A stretch of DNA of 64,000 nt from Romboutsia_E sp900604535 (GTDB taxonomy: Bacteria; Bacillota; Clostridia; Peptostreptococcales; Peptostreptococcaceae). Below are positions 32,747 through 42,615 of the stretch, one piece after another; position 1 is the first letter of the stretch, and the number at the start of each line of letters is the position of its first letter. The stretch spans positions 329,949 to 393,948 of the forward strand of contig NZ_UWOT01000001.1 of the NCBI RefSeq assembly GCF_900604535.1, in the 5' to 3' direction. The notes beneath the pieces are model-generated. The model searched no databases, was not told the DNA's origin, and saw nothing but the letters and a program-made list of their open reading frames with translations. Position numbers and translations under genes: made by a program.

Positions 32747-35653
32747 TTAATTCGACACTATTGTAGAATAATCCTCTAATTTAAAACTATTAAATATTTC
32801 ATATTCATTTGATATACTAGTTACCTTTAATTTCGTAAGTGACAACATTCCTTCACTATTGTTAGTAATAGTTATACTTCCATCAGAATTAATTGAGCTT
32901 GTTATATCGTAATACATATCAACTGTTGATTTAAGTGATAATTTACTACTATTAATATCTAAATTTAATTCTTTACCTTCTGTAGCCTTAGCTCCAATTT
33001 GAACTTTAGCTCCCTCTGGTAATTCATTTAGTTTAAATGTTATTTTTTGACCTTGTTTTAAATATATTTCATTTTTAGGACCTTCATTTGTATACTTAGT
33101 AGTATCTGATGTTGTTTCTCCTCCATTTGTATCTATAAATACAACACCATTTATACTTTCATCTGATGATCCTACTCCATCTACTATTAACTTGTCTCTT
33201 AATTCCACTACCTTTGCATTAGCTTCATTATCTGTTTGATAAGCATTGTTAGCTTCTTCACTTTGTGTTTCATCTAATGGATTATATATTCTTACTCCAT
33301 CTAAATAGAAAATATTTCTTGGTATAGCATTTGTGCCCTTAACGGCAGTTAAAACTACTGTATATTCTCCGTATTCTAAATCGGTTATATTAAATATAGG
33401 TATATTGTAAAGTTCTTTTCCTTCTTCCTTATATAAAGTATCAATTACTGAATTTGTCAGCCTATTAGCTGAAATTAATTCTGTACCTTTATATACTTGA
33501 GCTCTAACTCTTCCTGTTTTATTTGAAGTTCTACTGTATATTTCACACCCAGTTCCTTTAAATGTAAATGTTGCAGTTTCAGAATTTGTTGTAGCCTCAA
33601 TATAATGTGATGACCCGTTACTATCTGTAGTATTTTCACTATATGAGCTATCATATCCATATGGATAATCCTTGCCTATAGTTCCATCGTCTTGGCTACC
33701 ATTACTACTTGTACCGGTTACTTTCCAATTTGATGAATATTGAATTCCATCTATTCCATTAGAGTTAGTAAAATCATCTTCATAATAAACACTAGTTGCA
33801 GGTATCATAGTAATATTACCTGTTTTTGAATTCTTATCATCATTGTATTTTACAGAATATGTAGCTCTATCTATTCCATTCATAAATTTATTAAGTGTAT
33901 ATGTTACATTGTTATTATCTTTTTTAGAAATAGTTCCATAGTTAGTTATATCATCTAACATTGATACACTATCTAATGTTCCACCTCTTAAGAAATCATT
34001 GTTTGTTACATTTATGTCTATTGGCTTACCAAAATCAAGAACTACTGCATCATCATTTAATACTGGTTGTAATACATTTTCACAAGTAAATGTATATGTA
34101 TATCCTTGATTTGATGTATTTATATTTAATTCTGGACTTGAATTATTGCTACCAGTTGTAGTATTTCCACCTACTTGCCCTACCGTCCAGTTCTTTTCAT
34201 AGTCATCATTATTCTCTGTTACAACATATTTACCTTGACTTGGATTATAGAATCTGACTGTTTGTCCAGCTTTTAATGTAAATTTACCATTTGCATCAGT
34301 AGCTAATTGTTTATCTGCATCTATTTCTGTATTACCTTCATATAATTGGTAAGTTGCATTTGCTAAAGCACTTCCGTCTTTTGTTATTGTAAAATCAAAT
34401 ACTTCAGATTTAACAGCTGCAATTTCCTCTTGAGTTAAATCACTTATTGTATCATCAAATTTCTTGCTTACTTCTAATGTATTTTGTTGTGGTAAATTAA
34501 ACTTAATCTTACAATTTGAAGCGGCTCTTCCACGCTCTAAATAAAATACTTGTAATGTATGAGCTTTAGTTTTATCAAATTTATCTAAAGAACCTACACC
34601 TAATATTTCATATAGATTTGTCTTAGTTGATGCACTAGATTGTGTTCCTTGTGTTTTACCACTATTGATTCCTGATAATGTTCTTGGATTTATTACTTCA
34701 CCAGTTGCAAAGTTTATTGAACCAGATGTTGCATCATGTATACCACCTATATCAAGAACTAATTTACCATCTATAAACACCCATACATCATCATCACCAG
34801 AGAATTCAAATTTAATATCATCTGTTCCATTTATTTTTCCATCTTCTGTCATAAAAAAGTTTACTGACATATTCATACCAAAGTGATAGTTTCCAGTGCC
34901 TGAATTTCCTGTGTTAAATGGATAGAATCCTTTTCCAAATCCACTAACTGAAAATCCATTTCCATTATAATTTAGAGTTGTATTGCTAGCTCCTTTTCCA
35001 TTCGCAAAATAAACATTCTCTTTTGAGCTATCAAATTCATAATATCCTGTTGAGGAATCATATCTAAATGGCATTTTTACGTTTGTATATGTACTCTTAG
35101 CAGTGTTATTATCTGGATCAAATATACCTGCTTCTGGATAATTAAATTGTATTTTTCCTGTTGATGAATCTAATTCATTTTTAACTAAACCTGTAATGGC
35201 ACTTACTCTTAGATTACTACTGTTTGAATTAGCATTCGCACTCCAACGATTCCAATACTTATTCGTTATGCTAGTACCTGATATCCATGTCGTGCTACTT
35301 CCAGTATTAAAATAAATACCTTGTAAATTATTAGTTTCCAAATTTTTAGTAGCCTGATTAAATGCACTACTATCATAGCTAGTTCCATTAGAATTAGAAG
35401 TCCCATACCTATACATAGTTACTGGGAAATAAGATAACTCACTTGCTTTAGAATCTGTTTCTAACACTTGAGTTTCGTTAGTTGAGTTACTTTTACTTGA
35501 TGTGTTTTTTTTACTTGATGTTAACTTATTAGTTAGTTTTGAAATTGCTCCCCCAAGACTTAATGCATCTGCTTGTACCGGATTAATAAATATAAATGTA
35601 CTTATCAAGCATAACGATGTCATTAAACTAAATATTTTTTTGTACTTACTCAT
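32747..35653 (-). CDS. Large secreted fibro-slime-domain protein
   Basis: 968 residues. A signal peptide (~1-29) ends near NPVQADA. Residues ~80-390 form a fibro-slime/PA14-like domain with FEFSGDDDVWVFIDGKLVLDIGGIH, followed by a Cna-B-like segment (FDFTITKDGSALANATYQLYEG, ~415-520), a cadherin-like linker (LNDDAVVLDFGKPIDINVTNNDF) and further beta-sandwich modules. There is no LPXTG sorting signal, so attachment is by another route or the protein is released. It is 60 bp downstream of the S26 peptidase gene and 57 bp upstream of the precursor. Whether it is a scaffold for, or an independent neighbour of, the peptide system is open. Confidence 0.87.
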   Translation of the reverse strand: MSKYKKIFSLMTSLCLISTFIFINPVQADALSLGGAISKLTNKLTSSKKNTSSKSNSTNETQVLETDSKASELSYFPVTMYRYGTSNSNGTSYDSSAFNQATKNLETNNLQGIYFNTGSSTTWISGTSITNKYWNRWSANANSNSSNLRVSAITGLVKNELDSSTGKIQFNYPEAGIFDPDNNTAKSTYTNVKMPFRYDSSTGYYEFDSSKENVYFANGKGASNTTLNYNGNGFSVSGFGKGFYPFNTGNSGTGNYHFGMNMSVNFFMTEDGKINGTDDIKFEFSGDDDVWVFIDGKLVLDIGGIHDATSGSINFATGEVINPRTLSGINSGKTQGTQSSASTKTNLYEILGVGSLDKFDKTKAHTLQVFYLERGRAASNCKIKFNLPQQNTLEVSKKFDDTISDLTQEEIAAVKSEVFDFTITKDGSALANATYQLYEGNTEIDADKQLATDANGKFTLKAGQTVRFYNPSQGKYVVTENNDDYEKNWTVGQVGGNTTTGSNNSSPELNINTSNQGYTYTFTCENVLQPVLNDDAVVLDFGKPIDINVTNNDFLRGGTLDSVSMLDDITNYGTISKKDNNNVTYTLNKFMNGIDRATYSVKYNDDKNSKTGNITMIPATSVYYEDDFTNSNGIDGIQYSSNWKVTGTSSNGSQDDGTIGKDYPYGYDSSYSENTTDSNGSSHYIEATTNSETATFTFKGTGCEIYSRTSNKTGRVRAQVYKGTELISANRLTNSVIDTLYKEEGKELYNIPIFNITDLEYGEYTVVLTAVKGTNAIPRNIFYLDGVRIYNPLDETQSEEANNAYQTDNEANAKVVELRDKLIVDGVGSSDESINGVVFIDTNGGETTSDTTKYTNEGPKNEIYLKQGQKITFKLNELPEGAKVQIGAKATEGKELNLDINSSKLSLKSTVDMYYDITSSINSDGSITITNNSEGMLSLTKLKVTSISNEYEIFNSFKLEDYSTIVSN

Positions 35654-35713
35654 AAAATCCCCCTTCTTTTGTTTTTCTTTATAGATATTTAATTTCCGTA
35701 TTTTGAAATTAAA

Positions 35714-36202
35714 TTATCTCACTCTAAATTTCCCACTTAATCTCTTTATAGATGTATATAATTTAAATATATAAAATCTAAATGGCCTTAATAATGTCCA
35801 TATGTATACTAAACATCTATTTATTAAATTATTTCTATCAACTTCTTTTCCTTTTATAATTGACTTCTTTACTACAGCTATAACCTGTGTAAACTCTACA
35901 AGCTCTAGGCTTACCTGCGCATCACCATTCATAATAAATGCCTTATCATTTATTATCTTAAAAATTCTATGCAATACATATTCATCCGATTTTCTCTTAA
36001 TAAAGACTATATCCCCTCTTCTTAATTTGTATCCTCTGGGAGATTCTAAAATAACAGAGTCACGATTATTTTTTAAAAATGGATTCATGCTATATCCGCT
36101 CACTCTAAGAATACATTCTCCTCCATTATCTATAATCGCTTCTATAATTGGTACAATATCTTTTCCTTTAAATATATGCTTCGAGTTTAAATTTGATAAA
36201 AT
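35714..36202 (-). CDS. S26 (SipW-like) signal peptidase, N terminus unusual
   Basis: The family core is clear: RVSGYSMNPFL with the nucleophile Ser, KLRRGDIVFIKR, and YVLHRIFKI, where His replaces the usual Lys as in SipW-type enzymes. Family-like sequence (FKGKDIVPIIEAIIDNGGE) continues upstream of the first normal start (GTG 36103) up to 36202, but no ATG, GTG or TTG occurs there. Either translation begins at ATT 36202, which has GGTGG five bases upstream, or a one-base insertion separates it from ATG 36224 (MSKSGGIN). Such peptidases accompany PqqD/kinase RiPP loci and could remove the leader, as the ABC protein lacks a protease domain. Confidence 0.75.
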   Translation of the reverse strand: MLSNLNSKHIFKGKDIVPIIEAIIDNGGECILRVSGYSMNPFLKNNRDSVILESPRGYKLRRGDIVFIKRKSDEYVLHRIFKIINDKAFIMNGDAQVSLELVEFTQVIAVVKKSIIKGKEVDRNNLINRCLVYIWTLLRPFRFYIFKLYTSIKRLSGKFRVR

Positions 36203-36371
36203 TTATACCACCACTTTTACTCATATTTTATAATTATTTATTTTTTTATTATATTAACTTAATAATCCCTTCTCAATACATAATGAGTGTAATATATACT
36301 ACTTTTAAGTAACATCAAAGTATTATTTAAATTATAAATTTTCATAATTTTAGTTATCATATATTTTTATT

Positions 36372-38258
36372 TCATATTATCTTTGCTAAATTTTCACTTA
36401 TTTTATATGTATCTACTAATTTACTCATTATTGTGTATATTTCTTTATCATTTCCAATATCTGTACATACTTTAAGTTTTTTTAATGCTTTACTTAGTAT
36501 GCTATAATTTATATCAATTGGATTTCCTATATAAATTTTTTTATTATCTGTACTCCTAAGCCCTTCCTCTTCCATTAATAACTCTTCATAAAGTTTTTCG
36601 CCCGGTCTAAGGCCTGTAAATTCAATATTTATATCAATTCCTGGTTCAAACCCACTTAAAGTAATAAGATTCTTAGCTAAATCTAAAATCTTTACAGGTT
36701 CACCCATATCAAGTACAAAAATCTCTCCACCTTTAGCCATTGCACCTGCTTGCATAACTAGTGAAACTGCTTCTGGTATTGTCATAAAAAATCTTGTTAT
36801 ATCTGGATGAGTTACCTTAACTGGACCACCTTCTTCTATTTGCTTTTTAAATAATGGTATTACGCTCCCATTACTACCGAGTACATTTCCAAACCTAACT
36901 GCAACAAAGTCAGTACTACTTATTTTATTCAAACTTTGAATTATCATCTCACAACATCTTTTAGTTGCACCCATTATGTTAGTTGGATTAACAGCCTTAT
37001 CAGTTGATATAAGTACAAATTTTTCTACATTATACTTACTTGATTTTAACGCAACATTAAGTGTTCCAAATATATTATTTTTTACAGCTTCACAAGGACT
37101 ATTTTCCATTAAAGGAACATGCTTATGAGCAGCTGCGTGAAATACAACTTGAGGATTATAATTCCTCATTATTCCATCGATTCTATTCTCATCTCTTACA
37201 GATGCTATAATTACATCTAAGCTTAAACTATTACCATACTTTGTTATAAGTTCTTGCTGAATTTCATATGCATTATTTTCATATATATCTAATATTACTA
37301 ACTTTTTAGGTGAAAATTTAGAAATTTGCCTACATAGTTCTGATCCTATAGATCCACCTCCACCAGTCACCATAACTGTATTTCCCTCTAAATATCCACT
37401 TATTTCTTCTAAATTAATTTTTACAGGATCTCTACCAAGTAAATCCTCTATATCTACATCTCTTATTTTCTTTATATCTACTTTTCCATCTATAATCTCA
37501 TAAATACCTGGTATTGTTTTTATCTTACACTTAGTATCTTTACAGTATTCGATTATTCTTACTTTTTCTTGTTTTGGTATATTCGCTATACTAAATATTA
37601 TTTCTTCTATATTATGTTTCTCTACAATCTCTTTTATTTGATGGCATGTCCCTAATATAGGAACATTGTAAATATTTTTACCTATCTTTTTTACATCATC
37701 ATCAACTATGCATACAGGTAACTTTTTTAAATTTAGATTCTCATAAAGTTCTTGAATAATTAATCTTCCTGCGCTTCCAGCTCCGACAATTAAAACTCTC
37801 GTAGACGTATGAGACTTATTCATACTCATATAAGAAGACATTCTCCTGATTCCTCTATAGCTAACTCTTGAGCTCACTGTCATAACAACTAACATTAAGC
37901 TATTTACTGTATAAAATAGTGAATTAAAGTTGTAACCTAATATTATATTTCCTATTGAAACATATACCACGCAAAGTAAACCTGATATTAGTATATTAGA
38001 TATTTCTTTTTCTCCTCCATAGTTCCAAAGGCTGCTATAACAACCCCTTTGAAAAAGAGATAAAATATTCGCAACTATATATACAACTACAGGAACTATT
38101 GAATTCCCATAATCATATGATTTAGTTATTCTTTGAGATAAAAAAAATACAATTATTGTAATTATTATATCTACAATAACTAATAATACTTGTCTAGCCT
38201 TATATATATCTAAACGATTATGGATATGTGTCTCTTCATTTTTTAACTTAAACTCCAA
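36372..38258 (-). CDS. CapD/FlaA1-type polysaccharide nucleotide-sugar dehydratase
   Basis: About 628 residues: four to five N-terminal membrane segments, a Rossmann domain (LIVGAGSAGRLIIQEL, ~155), and a short-chain dehydrogenase domain with VTGGGGSIGSEL (~300), STDKAVNPTNIMGATKR (catalytic region) and FGNVLGSNGSV. The family converts UDP-GlcNAc into 4,6-dehydrated or epimerised forms for surface glycans. TTG 38258 has GGAG seven bases upstream; TTG 38273 is the alternative. It is the last gene of the leftward CpsD-CpsC group. Confidence 0.92.
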   Translation of the reverse strand: MEFKLKNEETHIHNRLDIYKARQVLLVIVDIIITIIVFFLSQRITKSYDYGNSIVPVVVYIVANILSLFQRGCYSSLWNYGGEKEISNILISGLLCVVYVSIGNIILGYNFNSLFYTVNSLMLVVMTVSSRVSYRGIRRMSSYMSMNKSHTSTRVLIVGAGSAGRLIIQELYENLNLKKLPVCIVDDDVKKIGKNIYNVPILGTCHQIKEIVEKHNIEEIIFSIANIPKQEKVRIIEYCKDTKCKIKTIPGIYEIIDGKVDIKKIRDVDIEDLLGRDPVKINLEEISGYLEGNTVMVTGGGGSIGSELCRQISKFSPKKLVILDIYENNAYEIQQELITKYGNSLSLDVIIASVRDENRIDGIMRNYNPQVVFHAAAHKHVPLMENSPCEAVKNNIFGTLNVALKSSKYNVEKFVLISTDKAVNPTNIMGATKRCCEMIIQSLNKISSTDFVAVRFGNVLGSNGSVIPLFKKQIEEGGPVKVTHPDITRFFMTIPEAVSLVMQAGAMAKGGEIFVLDMGEPVKILDLAKNLITLSGFEPGIDINIEFTGLRPGEKLYEELLMEEEGLRSTDNKKIYIGNPIDINYSILSKALKKLKVCTDIGNDKEIYTIMSKLVDTYKISENLAKII

Positions 38259-38289
38259 ATTAATCAACTCCAAACTATTCCAACTTTAT

Positions 38290-39027
38290 TTAAGCTCTTC
38301 TTTTATTTTTAAATAACCTAAATTTTCTATCATCTTCATAGTCGTAATATCCATAATAACTATAACTCTTATACTCATTTGTTTTAAATTTATTTAATAC
38401 CACACCAATTATATTTGCATTAACTTTTTCAAGCCTATCCTTAGTAACTTTTACTTGTGATTTTTCAGTTTCTTTAGATGCTGCAACAACAACAGTTCCA
38501 TCTACGTATTGCGCTATTATACATGCATCATTTACTCTACCTACAGGTGGAGAATCTATTAATATATAGTCATATTTTTCTTTTAAGTACTCTATTAATT
38601 TTTTCATTTTTGATGACTGTAATAATACTGCTGGATTGGCTTTAAAAGTTCCGCTACATAATATATCTAAATCACCATCTTTTTGTACACATATTTCAAG
38701 TTCTTTATTCTCATAGATTATATCTGATAGACCTTTAGTATTTTTACTTAATCTAAAATACTTGTTTATACTTTGTTTTCTAAAGTCACAATCTATTACT
38801 ATAGTTTTTTTATTGTCTAATTCAGAGAAACACCTAGCTATATTTGCTACTGTTGTAGTTTTTCCTTCATTCATCTCTGAACTTGTAATTAAGATTGTCT
38901 TTATATTTTCATCTACTGTTAAAAATGTTCTTATTCCCCTATAAGCTTCATTTATTTCATAGTTTCCGTCATTATATTTTGCTACGTTATCGTATCTAGA
39001 TACATCATTTTTCTTTTTATTAAACAT
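38290..39027 (-). CDS. CpsD/CapB-type bacterial tyrosine kinase
   Basis: 245 residues. Walker A' is SEMNEGKTTTVANIA (~50), the second Walker motif is KTIVIDCDFRKQ, then YDYILIDSPP. The tail is a tyrosine cluster (YKSYSYYGYYDYEDD), the autophosphorylation sites of the family. It works with the membrane activator encoded next upstream (CpsC-like) to control polymer length and export. GAGGGG precedes the start. No CpsB phosphatase gene is seen in the window. Confidence 0.93.
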   Translation of the reverse strand: MFNKKKNDVSRYDNVAKYNDGNYEINEAYRGIRTFLTVDENIKTILITSSEMNEGKTTTVANIARCFSELDNKKTIVIDCDFRKQSINKYFRLSKNTKGLSDIIYENKELEICVQKDGDLDILCSGTFKANPAVLLQSSKMKKLIEYLKEKYDYILIDSPPVGRVNDACIIAQYVDGTVVVAASKETEKSQVKVTKDRLEKVNANIIGVVLNKFKTNEYKSYSYYGYYDYEDDRKFRLFKNKRRA

Positions 39028-39044
39028 AATAATCCCCTCTTTAT

Positions 39045-39818
39045 TTATACTTCTTCAGCCGTTCTTATTTTCGAAGATGATGATTTTACTTTACCTTTTG
39101 ATTTTCCGCTATCATAAGGTATCATTCCTATCATAGGCACTCCCCAATATTTTTCTACATCATCAGGAGTTACGACTTTATTATCTAATACTTCCATAAG
39201 TAAAGCTACAAATATTGCAATTACAAGACCTGCTAATGTATATTTAGGTAAAGTTGTATCAAGTCCTTTACTTACTAAAGTTGGCTCTGTTGCTTCAAAT
39301 AATAATTCTACACAGTCTAAGCCTATTACTCTTTGTAATTCATTATTAAAAGCTTCTGGTATTGCATTTGCTACTTTTTGAGCTATTTGAAAATCTGTGT
39401 TAGTTACCGTTATGTCTATAAATTCAGGTATTTTTTCTTGTGGTACCACACTTATATTTCTTGATAATGATTCAGGTGTCATGTTTAAGTCAAGATTTTG
39501 TATAATTTCAAGCAATGCTCTTTTTGATGTTGCTAAGCTAGAATATGATGTCGCTATATTTTGATTTAAGTTTGAATTTGATATTGAATTCATAAATATT
39601 GACTGATTATTTGATTCTTCGCCTTCAGTTTCTTTATACGCTTTCATGTTGTTTATTCTTACTGATACTGTTGACTTAAATACTGGTACGTAAGATTTAT
39701 CTCTTTGGTATGTTAAATATGCTCCTCTTCCTATACAAAGTAGTAAGATTATTATTACTGCTATTTTTCTTCTTTTAAATATTTCCAAATATTCTCTAAT
39801 ATTTATACTTTCTTGCAT
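39045..39818 (-). CDS. CpsC/Wzz-type chain-length regulator
   Basis: 257 residues with two membrane segments (~19-37 and ~190-210) around an extracellular loop, and the typical start INIREYLEIFKRRK. The cytoplasmic C terminus would activate the CpsD kinase encoded 17 bp downstream. AGGGGGATAAA precedes the start. A 40-bp near-perfect dyad lies about 100 bp upstream. Confidence 0.9.
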   Translation of the reverse strand: MQESINIREYLEIFKRRKIAVIIILLLCIGRGAYLTYQRDKSYVPVFKSTVSVRINNMKAYKETEGEESNNQSIFMNSISNSNLNQNIATSYSSLATSKRALLEIIQNLDLNMTPESLSRNISVVPQEKIPEFIDITVTNTDFQIAQKVANAIPEAFNNELQRVIGLDCVELLFEATEPTLVSKGLDTTLPKYTLAGLVIAIFVALLMEVLDNKVVTPDDVEKYWGVPMIGMIPYDSGKSKGKVKSSSSKIRTAEEV

Positions 39819-39916
39819 TTTATCCCCCTATATTTTTTCCCTTTATTATATAATTCTATGATTAATTTTATCAGTCTAATGTATCCAAAGTAAATTATGC
39901 TAAGGTTGTACTTTTT

Positions 39917-39956
39917 TATTTTTAAATATACTACTTTAGTATTATATTTAAAAATA
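39917..39956. promoter_or_regulatory. 40-bp near-perfect palindrome upstream of cpsC
   Basis: Arms TATTTTTAAATATA and TATATTTAAAAATA are exact reverse complements; the centre contains TACTTTAGTA, itself palindromic. Only one base pair breaks the symmetry. It has no T tract that would make it a terminator for the GC-poor stem. It lies in the presumed promoter region of cpsC-cpsD-capD. Confidence 0.6.
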
Positions 39957-39965
39957 AAAGATAAT

Positions 39966-40007
39966 AAAAAACCGATTCATAATAGTTGGATATTACTACG
40001 AATCGGT
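39966..40007 (-). terminator. Terminator of the long glycosyltransferase operon
   Basis: On the minus strand ACCGATTCGTAGTAATA...CTATTATGAATCGGT followed by TTTTTT, 10 bp after the stop at 40017. Confidence 0.88.
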
Positions 40008-40016
40008 TAATCATAA

Positions 40017-41004
40017 CTAAATTGCATTATTTATAAAAATTTTAACTCTAAACAATACTTTCCATATATAATATCTATCCATGAAGTAAAGTAAAGAGTA
40101 TAAACTTTCTATTAATTTATCTTTGTATTTCATATTAGATTTTAAGATATATTTAAAAGGTATTCTAATACTATCTAATATTTTATAATTTTGGATATCT
40201 TTCTCACTATCAAATATAATTCTATACATGCTATTTTTTTTCACCCTTATAAATTTAATTACTATAGAGATATAATTTTTATTCTTATATTTATCAATAT
40301 TTGAATACATTGATTTTACCATCTTAAGTTCTTTTTGTAATAAATCATAATCACTCGCTTTATATGATAATGAGCCACTTACAATTCTCCAGTAGTATAA
40401 TTTTTCATATGTAACCACTAACTTATCTATATATCTTAGTATATTAAACTTAAATATGGTATCTTCTCCATATTGCAAAGATTCATCGAACTTGATATTA
40501 TTTTTTTTAATTATCTCAGAATCTATAATTCCACCCCATATTGTTCCTGAGTATAATAAACTATTCAAGCTATCATATGATATATCATAAACTGTATAAT
40601 CACATGCTTTATCTCCTGATAAAACTAGTTCTTTTTTTCTTTCATATCCTCCATATACTATTTTGTAATTATTACGCTCTGCAATATCTACTAGTATTTC
40701 AAGAGAATTTGACTTTATCATATCATCAAAATCTAAGAAATATATGTACTTTCCTTTTGATAATTCAATACCTAAATTTCTACTATTTGATACACCTTTT
40801 CTCTTATTTTTAGTAATTATTTTATAATTACATTTTGATTTTTAATATATCTTTAGCAATACTTAAACTATTATCTTCACTGTTATCATCAATTATAATA
40901 ATTTCAAAATTTTTATAGGTTTGTTTTATACATGATTCTAAACATTCTTTAATATATAATTCAACATTATACATTGGGATTATAATACTTACTATTGGAT
41001 TCAT
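40017..41004 (-). pseudogene. Family 2 glycosyltransferase, frameshifted
   Basis: The N-terminal GT-A part (VSIIIPMYNVELYIKECL, then IIIIDDNSEDNS) starts at ATG 41004 with GGAGG six bases upstream. It leaves the frame in a T5 run at 40839-40843. The other frame continues directly with KIITKNKRKGVSNSRNLG and FLDFDDMIKSNSL, the family's DXD region, and reads to 40017. Removing one base restores a ~328-residue enzyme. As written, the product from ATG 40721 would lack the donor-binding fold and be inactive. It is last in the operon, before the terminator. Confidence 0.85.
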
Positions 41005-41043
41005 TCATCTCCTCCATAATATATCTTAATCAATATAAATAAC

Positions 41044-42582
41044 TTATAATGTTACACTCTTTGGCTTAGTAACTTTTGCTATTTTTAGTATTATACTAAG
41101 TATATATTTAAATTCACTTGATCTATAAAATATAATTAAATATATTATATTAGGAATGCTAACACATACTATTCCCTTTACAACTAAAGACATAAAATCA
41201 TTAGCTATATCTATTAAGTTACAAATATTAGTTGTGACTATCCCCGCAATTATAGTCAAAAATATATAATAAACATACTTTTTAAAATATGCTTTAACTG
41301 GCTTGTTAAAAACATCTTTAAAAACTATTTTAGGTTGAATTCTTAAAGGTATTAGTATACTACTAATAGTAGTTCCCATAAATATTCCTGAAAGTCCCCA
41401 ATATTTAACAAGTATTATAGACGCTACTAGATTTATTGCTGATTCTATAAGAGGTTGATACTTATCTTTATCATAAATACCTGCTTTCTGTTTAAATGTT
41501 CCTATAGAATTTCTAAGACCTGATATATAAAAGTTAATCAATATTACTATTAATGTTAATTTATCAAGAAGCAATCCTCTTCCAAAACACCAATCTATAA
41601 ATGGCTCTAATAAATTATATAGAGATATTGCACAAAATGAATATATCCAAAAATTTATTAAATACATTACATTAAAAATTTCATAAATTTTTTCTTTACA
41701 TTCAGTAGCTATTAAATTACCTATACTATTTCCCATACCATTTAATAATGGTGTTAATAGCGATGCTAATTGAGATATAACCATTGTATAATTTGAATAT
41801 AATCCTACTGTATTTATATTAATAAATGTAGATATCAATAGATTATCTGTTCCAAATACACAGTATCCTCCTATATTATGTAAAAATATAGCCTTTACAT
41901 TCGTTACTAAGTTTTTCTTAGTATCTTCATCTACATGATAATTATCTTTTGTATTAATATATTCATATCTATCACTTACAATTTTTCCATTATATATATT
42001 TTGAAGAATAAATATGCCTAAATCTATTAGTAAGTATAAGATATAATTTTTAGTTAATTTTAATATTACTATCTTCGTAAGTGTTGTAATTATATTAAAT
42101 ATAAGATTATATTTCGCTATTATATATCCTTTTTGATCTGCATTTATCAATGACCATTTATGTGCATTTAAATATGAAATAACATTTTTAACAACAAATA
42201 TAAAATATACAACTCCTATAAATGGAACTGTAGTTCCACCTTTTATAAATCTACCCAATGCTACGTACATTACAGTACTTAATATAAATATAACTATTGC
42301 TAAAATGCCATATAGTTTTTTATATAATTGAACTAGAGCAATTACTTTATTGGTATCATTTTCAGCTAACGGTTTATATAAATTGTATACTATACTTGTT
42401 CCAATTCCTCCCTCTACTAAACTTAGCATAGATAATATACTAGTTAGTAATCCATTAACTCCTAAATATTCGGTACCTAAACTATTAATAAATACCATCC
42501 TAGATAAGAAACCTAGTATAATAATCACTATTTGTGTAATTATACTTACATACATATTTTTTATAGAATTTTGTATCCTCAT
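41044..42582 (-). CDS. Wzx-type polysaccharide flippase
   Basis: 512 residues with about twelve to fourteen membrane segments, starting RIQNSIKNMYVSIITQIVIIILGFLSR (split here at residues 2-28), the N-terminal signature of the polysaccharide transport (PST/MATE-like) family. It flips lipid-linked repeat units across the membrane for the EpsG-type polymerase. GAGGGT precedes the start by eight bases. Confidence 0.92.
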   Translation of the reverse strand: MRIQNSIKNMYVSIITQIVIIILGFLSRMVFINSLGTEYLGVNGLLTSILSMLSLVEGGIGTSIVYNLYKPLAENDTNKVIALVQLYKKLYGILAIVIFILSTVMYVALGRFIKGGTTVPFIGVVYFIFVVKNVISYLNAHKWSLINADQKGYIIAKYNLIFNIITTLTKIVILKLTKNYILYLLIDLGIFILQNIYNGKIVSDRYEYINTKDNYHVDEDTKKNLVTNVKAIFLHNIGGYCVFGTDNLLISTFININTVGLYSNYTMVISQLASLLTPLLNGMGNSIGNLIATECKEKIYEIFNVMYLINFWIYSFCAISLYNLLEPFIDWCFGRGLLLDKLTLIVILINFYISGLRNSIGTFKQKAGIYDKDKYQPLIESAINLVASIILVKYWGLSGIFMGTTISSILIPLRIQPKIVFKDVFNKPVKAYFKKYVYYIFLTIIAGIVTTNICNLIDIANDFMSLVVKGIVCVSIPNIIYLIIFYRSSEFKYILSIILKIAKVTKPKSVTL

Positions 42583-42615
42583 ATCCCCATACCCTCTGTC
42601 TTAATATTTAGAATT

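Noticed and set aside
40541..40813. Leucine-rich plus-strand frame opposite the broken GT2 gene
   Set aside because: It is the complement of family-conserved GT2 coding sequence and has no start site.
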